From assembly GCA_028285265.1 (NCBI GenBank), contig JANQPX010000030.1, positions 761,793 through 825,792 of the forward strand: 64,000 nucleotides of DNA, given 5' to 3'. The first letter of the stretch is position 1. The number at the start of each line of letters is the position of its first letter. Both the position numbers and the translations under genes were made by a program. The notes below the pieces were generated by a model. The model was not told the DNA's origin, ran no database searches, and saw only the letters and a list, made by a program, of their open reading frames with translations. This document shows, piece after piece, positions 58,813-64,000 of this stretch. Source of the stretch: Geminicoccaceae bacterium. Lineage in GTDB: Bacteria > Pseudomonadota > Alphaproteobacteria > Geminicoccales > Geminicoccaceae.

Positions 58813-59367
58813 TTAGATACCGAAACGCACGCCAAGCCGGAGGCTGTGCTGAAAGACTTCGTCGTCAGTGTCGAAGCCGGGCAGCCAGGTGACGCGATAG
58901 TGTGGTACGATCGCCACGGCGTCGTTGATGTCGAAGTTTAGACCGAGCTCGCCGTGAGCGACGAAGTTCGTCTCATCATCTTCGACGTCTTGCCCGAGGA
59001 TTTCCGTCGAGACCTCCTGATAGACGAAACCGGCCCCGCCACCGGCATAGAAGTATCGAGCGAAGTCTCGATAGATCCCGCCTTGAACGGCCACGTGGTA
59101 GTAGTCCAGATCGTCACTGCCGGGGTCGTTCTCGAGGTCAATCACGGCTGCTGATAGGCTGACGTCGAGTTCCACGCGGACAATCTGAAGATCGGCCCCG
59201 AACCTCCCTCCGAGCATGGCCCCCGGTCCAATCTCAATGCCGACGTCGTCGATCGAGTTGTCGGGATACAAGTCTACGCCGATGTCGCCTTGCAGATAGA
59301 AGTCTTGTGCTGCCGCTGGCGTGGTAATGACGAGGGCAAAAATTGCCGTGGCAAAAATTGCTTTCAT
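58813..59367 (-). CDS. Outer-membrane beta-barrel protein
   Basis: Signal peptide MKAIFATAIFALVITTPAAAQ, alternating beta-strand pattern, C-terminal HSLRLGVRFGI. Confidence 0.75.
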   Translation of the reverse strand: MKAIFATAIFALVITTPAAAQDFYLQGDIGVDLYPDNSIDDVGIEIGPGAMLGGRFGADLQIVRVELDVSLSAAVIDLENDPGSDDLDYYHVAVQGGIYRDFARYFYAGGGAGFVYQEVSTEILGQDVEDDETNFVAHGELGLNFDINDAVAIVPHYRVTWLPGFDTDDEVFQHSLRLGVRFGI

Positions 59368-59427
59368 TGAACCATTTCCTCCGATGGCGTGGTTGGCCGA
59401 GGTTGCCCTCGACAAGGGGCTGGCTGC

Positions 59428-59784
59428 ATGACGGCCCTCGGCACCAAGCGGCGACGCAAGCACGGGCTGACGGATGTCGAAGTTCGGCGAGCTGCTGAGG
59501 GTGCGATGCGCTCAGCCCTAGGACAGCAAGCGCTTCGCGAAAGTTGGGGCCGTGGCCTGTACATGTACGTCATGGAGCATGGCCGGCAGCCGCATGACAT
59601 GTTCACCATCGATAAGCTCAAGCGTGCGGCCAATGATTTCCGATGGGATCTCGAAGAACTGAAACAGGAAGGCGACAGCAAATGCCCGCTACGCCAAGCG
59701 AATCGCCGTTTCTGGCAGGCGGCAGCTGATTTCGAAAAAGAGCTTAGTGATCGGTTTTTGGTCCGCGAGACCGTCGATGCGTGA
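59428..59784 (+). CDS. Hypothetical island protein
   Basis: Coherent basic-to-acidic ORF (MTALGTKRRRKHGLTDVEVRRAAEG...); no family recognised. Start uncertain. Confidence 0.5.
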   Translation: MTALGTKRRRKHGLTDVEVRRAAEGAMRSALGQQALRESWGRGLYMYVMEHGRQPHDMFTIDKLKRAANDFRWDLEELKQEGDSKCPLRQANRRFWQAAADFEKELSDRFLVRETVDA

Positions 59785-59964
59785 ATTGGCTTTCGCCCTC
59801 AGAGCCTCTCTAAGCGCCTCGAATGACCGCTCCGCCGCCGTCATGCCAGAACGATCGACGTCGGCGCTCCTGCCCATGCTCGCGGCCGAGGAAATCATGT
59901 TTAGCATCGCCGTCGGGGTGAAACTTTCAGCGGTCAGCGAGAGCTCCTCACTTGAGAGGGCATC

Positions 59965-60432
59965 GTGACCAATCGTGGTCTGAACCCGGACAATCGCATC
60001 TCGGCTGAGGAAGCTCGTGAGCTAGGCATAGGCGGTATTGTTGGAAGGATCCGCAGAAAGCCGTCCCACCAGGTTGGCAGCTCGCCGGCCAAATCCAAGC
60101 GGCGGAAATGGGGCAACAATCCAAAGTGGTACGCTTCCAAGACTGTCGGTCTCAGATGGTTCCGGAGCACGAAGGAAGCTGAGCGAGCTCGCGAGCTTGA
60201 TCTCCTGGTCGACGCCGGCGACGTCATCGCCTGGTGGCACGAGGCGCCGATCTATTGCGGCTTCGATAACGAAGATGGAACGCCCTGCCGCATGATGCCG
60301 GATTTCAAGATCAAGTGGGCGGACGGGACTGAGACTTGGGAAGATACCAAGGGCGCAAAGCCGACCGAGGATTGGCGCATCAAGCGGAACGCTGTACGCG
60401 ATTTGTGGGGCATCGATGTTCAGGTCATTTGA
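59965..60432 (+). CDS. DUF1064-like phage/island protein
   Basis: KWYASKTVGLRWFRSTKEAERARELDLLVDAGDV...MMPDFKIKWADGTETWEDTKGAKPTEDWRIKRNAVRDLWGI matches the DUF1064 pattern. Confidence 0.75.
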   Translation: MTNRGLNPDNRISAEEARELGIGGIVGRIRRKPSHQVGSSPAKSKRRKWGNNPKWYASKTVGLRWFRSTKEAERARELDLLVDAGDVIAWWHEAPIYCGFDNEDGTPCRMMPDFKIKWADGTETWEDTKGAKPTEDWRIKRNAVRDLWGIDVQVI

Positions 60433-60555
60433 AGCGGCGCTGGGAGAACCTCACAGACGGGTACGAGCGTTGCAGGGCTGGCAGTAATGCGACCGGAAGC
60501 GGACGCTCGGAGCGGGCGGCTAAAGACCTAGTCTGACCCCGACCGGACCTTTCTC

Positions 60556-61449
60556 TTGCTGATAATGCGTTGTGCAGCTAATCGCACTACAGTGGAAATC
60601 AACAAGCCGGGGCGCCTCTTCATGCGTTGGCCCAAGTTTCGTGACTATGTGAGGAAATCCCTTTCATACCTCAGGATTGTCCCTCGGTTTTTCGCTAAAG
60701 CCCATATGGCCGTTTCAGTCATGGAGCCCTGGGGAATCCTGTTAGCCGTCATCGGTCTTGCGGTCTCAATCTATTCATTTCAGATTGACTATCAGGATCG
60801 AACAGTAGAGCGAAAGCTCCGCGCGTGGGAGATCGTCACAACACCAGGGCCAGTAAACGGGGGGAAGTATGAATCTGCTGAATTCTTGATCCGCTTAGGT
60901 AACGACCTTTCATCCGCAGAGCTGTCCGGCATCGTTTTGCGAACACGTAATCTCTCAGGTATAAACTTAGCAAATGCCAATCTATCCAACGGCATATTCC
61001 ATTCGGTCCATCTGGATAGCGCAAACCTTCGTAGCGCAAATCTAAGCAATACCAATCTGAATGGTGTTAGCCTCAGCGAAGCAAATCTGTATGAAGCCAA
61101 TCTCCGCCAAGCCAATCTCTGCGAGACAGATCTATCTTCGGCAGATCTTCGCTTCGCCAGTCTCAATGAGGCTGAATTGTGCGCTGCAAATCTTAGTCAT
61201 GTAGATCTTCGAGGCGCAGATCTTCGAGGTGCAGATCTTCGAGACGCCGATCTCACACGGGCCAATCTCCTAGAGGTTAGTTTTACGAACGCTAATCTCA
61301 GTCGCGCCAATCTCCGCTTGGCAATATCTCTTTTTCAGAGGCAGATCGATGCTGCCTGCGGAGACGAACTTACTGAACTACCGATAGGCCTGAAAATTCA
61401 AAAATGTTCGGATACGGATTGGTATGATCAATTTTTCCGTAATCGCTAG
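60556..61449 (+). CDS. Membrane-anchored pentapeptide-repeat protein
   Basis: TM segment WGILLAVIGLAVSIYSFQI, then A(N/D)L repeats (LSGINLANANLSNGIFHSVHLDSANLRSANLSNTNL...LRGADLRGADLRDADLTRANL). Start codon uncertain (60556, 60565 or 60622). Confidence 0.88.
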   Translation: MLIMRCAANRTTVEINKPGRLFMRWPKFRDYVRKSLSYLRIVPRFFAKAHMAVSVMEPWGILLAVIGLAVSIYSFQIDYQDRTVERKLRAWEIVTTPGPVNGGKYESAEFLIRLGNDLSSAELSGIVLRTRNLSGINLANANLSNGIFHSVHLDSANLRSANLSNTNLNGVSLSEANLYEANLRQANLCETDLSSADLRFASLNEAELCAANLSHVDLRGADLRGADLRDADLTRANLLEVSFTNANLSRANLRLAISLFQRQIDAACGDELTELPIGLKIQKCSDTDWYDQFFRNR

Positions 61450-61749
61450 CGTCCGAAGGTGGCACATCCCGGAAGCCAGCCCACCGTCAGAAATGCGCCC
61501 CAAAAGCAGCTATTCCGTGTGACTTTCTGCCGGAGTGGCAGCTCGGTGGCGCATTGCCGACGGTTGGCCGGGAGAGCTAGATGCCGGAATTGACCCAAGG
61601 CGGAAGGAACGCCCTCGCTGAATTTTCTGCGAATTTTTTCCTTGGCGGAAAAATGCCGGGGACTATTGAGGTTTGGGAGCAAAAATTGCCGCTTGAGGTG
61701 ACAAGAGCTATGGTGGTGCCTGTTCATTTATTGATTAGAGGTCTAGACA

Positions 61750-63693
61750 TTGGTCCAGAGTGTAGAGCAGTTCAGGATCTTCCTATCCTCCCCTGGCGAT
61801 GTTCACAAAGAACGCGACATCGCCCGTGAGCTAATCAAAGACGCGCTGCCCTATACACCCTTCATTCGAGAGCGGGCAACCTTTGACGTTGTCAGCTGGG
61901 ATGATCCCAAAGCAAAACCTGGTCTCGATGCTCGTCTAACGCCTCAAGAAGCCATCAATCAAAAACTACGGAGACCCTCAGAGTGTGACATTGTCATCGT
62001 CATTCTTTGGAGCCGGATGGGCACACCTTTACCCCCCGATATCACCCGGTCTGACGGCTCCTCCTATCAATCGGGTACCGAGTGGGAGTTTGAGGATGCG
62101 CTGAATGCCGCTGATTCACGCATCATACTTCTCTATCGGCGAACAGAAGAACCCAAGTTTGGTGGAAGAGATCCAGAACTCCAAGATAAGCTGGATCAGC
62201 TTCAAAAAGTCGACGCGTTCTTTGAGAATCTTAAGGGAGATGACGGCTCGCTCCAGAGGACCGTCGCCAACTACGCCAACGCAGACGAGTTTCGGGATCT
62301 ACTGCGTCAAAATCTCGAGTCAGTAGTCAGTGATTTTTTGGGTGAGAGCTTCAGCAAGGAGCTTGGTGTCACTAAAGCTGCAGTTGAGAATATGCTCGCG
62401 ATTCTCAAAGAGCAGAAGGTTCCGCCAGATCAGTTGGAACCCAAGCTCAAGGAGATTGCGGAGCGTCATCTAGAGCTGACTGAAAAGCTCCACATACTTT
62501 CGAATTCTAATGACGAGCCAGAGATTACCAAGCTGCGCGAGCAAGCTGCGGAAGCCATCGAACAAGGTGATTATGATCGCACCGATGAGCTTCTGGCTGA
62601 AGCAGCTGCTATTGATCGGCGCGCAATCGACGAGCAGCAAGGGGAATTGGATCGGCGCAAGGCCAGCGCTGCTCTGACCATCGGCCAACAAGGGGAATTG
62701 GAACGCGCTCGTTTGAACTATCGACAAGCTGCCGAGCATTTTTCTGAAGCTGCAAGTTTGGTCTCGACGGTCGATAGTGAAGATCACTTCAGCTATTTGA
62801 TGAAGCAAGCATCGGTGCTCAACGACCAAGGCAGGGAATTCGGCGACAGCCCAGCGCTGCTCGAAGCCGTGAAGGTCTACCGGCACATCGTCAAGGAATA
62901 CACCCGCGAGCGCGTGCCGCTCGACTGGGCCATGACCCAGAATAATCTCGGCAACGCGCTTTCTACCCTTGGCGAGCGCGAGAGCGGCACGCCCAGCCTT
63001 GAGGTGGCGGTCGACGCCTATCGCGCCGCCCTGGAGGAATACACCCGTGAGCGCGTGCCGCTCGACTGGGCCATGACCCAGAATAATCTCGGCACCGCGC
63101 TCATTACCCTTGGCGAGCGCGAGAGCGGCACGGCCAGCCTTGAGGCAGCGATCGACGCCTTTCGCGCCGCCCTGGAGGAAAGGACCCGCGAGCGCGTGCC
63201 GCTCGACTGGGCCACGACCCAGAATAATCTCGGCACCGCGCTCATTACCCTTGGCGAGCGCGAGAGCGGCACGGCCAGCCTCGAGGCGGCGGTCGACGCC
63301 TATCGCGCCGCCCTGGAGGAAGGGACCCGCGAGCGCGTGCCGCTCGACTGGGCCATGACCCAGAATAATCTCGGCACCGCGCTCTGGACCCTTGGCGAGC
63401 GCGAGAGCGGTACGGCCCGCCTGGAGGCGGCGGTCGACGCCTATCGCGCCGCCCTGGAGGAGAGGACCCGCGAACGCGTGCCGCTCCAATGGGCGAACAC
63501 CCAGAATAATCTCGGCACCGCGCTCTGGACCCTTGGCGAGCGCGCTGGTCGCAAGGACCATCTGGAAACCGCTCTAAAATCCGTGAAAAACGCCTCTGAG
63601 GTGTATCTTCAGGAAGCCAAGCAAACGCAATTCGAAGCCTACTTTGAAGAGCGCATTTCGGAGATTGAAGCTGCGATCACGCGTATTTCGTGA
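61750..63693 (+). CDS. DUF4062-like N-terminal domain fused to a TPR array
   Basis: FRIFLSSPGDVHKERDIARELIKD...SECDIVIVILWSRMGTPLP...SGTEWEFEDAL, then TPRs. TTG start with AGAGG 8 nt upstream. Confidence 0.8.
   Translation: MVQSVEQFRIFLSSPGDVHKERDIARELIKDALPYTPFIRERATFDVVSWDDPKAKPGLDARLTPQEAINQKLRRPSECDIVIVILWSRMGTPLPPDITRSDGSSYQSGTEWEFEDALNAADSRIILLYRRTEEPKFGGRDPELQDKLDQLQKVDAFFENLKGDDGSLQRTVANYANADEFRDLLRQNLESVVSDFLGESFSKELGVTKAAVENMLAILKEQKVPPDQLEPKLKEIAERHLELTEKLHILSNSNDEPEITKLREQAAEAIEQGDYDRTDELLAEAAAIDRRAIDEQQGELDRRKASAALTIGQQGELERARLNYRQAAEHFSEAASLVSTVDSEDHFSYLMKQASVLNDQGREFGDSPALLEAVKVYRHIVKEYTRERVPLDWAMTQNNLGNALSTLGERESGTPSLEVAVDAYRAALEEYTRERVPLDWAMTQNNLGTALITLGERESGTASLEAAIDAFRAALEERTRERVPLDWATTQNNLGTALITLGERESGTASLEAAVDAYRAALEEGTRERVPLDWAMTQNNLGTALWTLGERESGTARLEAAVDAYRAALEERTRERVPLQWANTQNNLGTALWTLGERAGRKDHLETALKSVKNASEVYLQEAKQTQFEAYFEERISEIEAAITRIS
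62899..63603 (+). repeat. Five tandem in-frame TPR-coding repeats of 141 bp (47 aa); last copy diverges
   Basis: Units start at 62899, 63040, 63181, 63322 and 63463; consensus YTRERVPLDWAMTQNNLGTALITLGERESGTASLEAAVDAYRAALEE. Confidence 0.95.
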
Positions 63694-63907
63694 GACCATC
63701 GGACAGTATCGCCAGCAATAGGACGAAATTGAGATATCGGATGCTGTTGCTTAGACCGAAAGTTTTCGACGCGGCCGGTCTTGGCACTTCGCGGCCATGG
63801 CCCTTCTGGCGAGAATGCGCTCGAAAGCAGACATGTCAGGCGAGTTCCGGCCTTAAAGGCTGCTTTGCCTAGCAAAGCGGGCGCGGCTCGATGTGGCGCT
63901 AGTTCAC

Positions 63908-63934
63908 CCTTTTGACCCAGCCTGTGTCAAAAGG
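63908..63934. repeat. Inverted repeat near the window end
   Basis: CCTTTTGAC-CCAGCCTGT-GTCAAAAGG, 9-bp perfect arms, followed by CGTTTTG. Confidence 0.5.
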
Positions 63935-64000
63935 CGTTTTGAGACAGTAGTTTAAACTTAGTCTTTGCTATTAAGCCGTGTAAGCCTTTGGTGAACTTAC

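Noticed and set aside
60792-61166. 124-aa minus-strand ORF
   Set aside because: Antisense to the pentapeptide-repeat gene; repetitive character derives from that gene.
62470-63561. 363-aa minus-strand ORF with repeats (ALAKGPERGAEIILG...)
   Set aside because: Antisense to the 141-bp TPR repeats; open only because of the GC-rich repeat composition.

Overview
This 64 kb window looks like an alphaproteobacterial chromosome segment (inference from gene order and family content). The left end carries a conserved core block on the minus strand: rpmH-rnpA-yidD-yidC-engB-argB. Next come two tandem DUF547 genes, an orphan histidine kinase, and a nearly complete tad/cpa Flp-pilus locus of about 12 kb. 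The middle holds an MttB/GNAT/GDPD operon, tRNA-Asp, two orphan solute-binding proteins, a six-PAS protein with a very short MCP-like output, tRNA-Leu, and a histidine kinase/response regulator/GGDEF-EAL locus. It also holds an unusual three-gene module: an ATP-grasp ligase, a sensor-MFS fusion and an ABC_sub_bind-type protein. A tight acyl-CoA/amide catabolic operon follows, then a TRAP transporter, YajQ and a three-gene nitrile hydratase/thiocyanate hydrolase-like operon in which the beta subunit is split. A MotA/TolQ plus OmpA pair comes next. The right end is a tRNA-Gly-associated integrative island with integrase, excisionase-like HTH, DUF1064, an anchored pentapeptide-repeat protein and a DUF4062-like/TPR protein built on near-identical 141-bp repeats. 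The candidates I would follow first are the ATP-grasp/sensor-MFS/SBP module, the split NHase operon, and the island pair of pentapeptide and DUF4062-TPR proteins. All family calls come from reading the translations. No database search was run.
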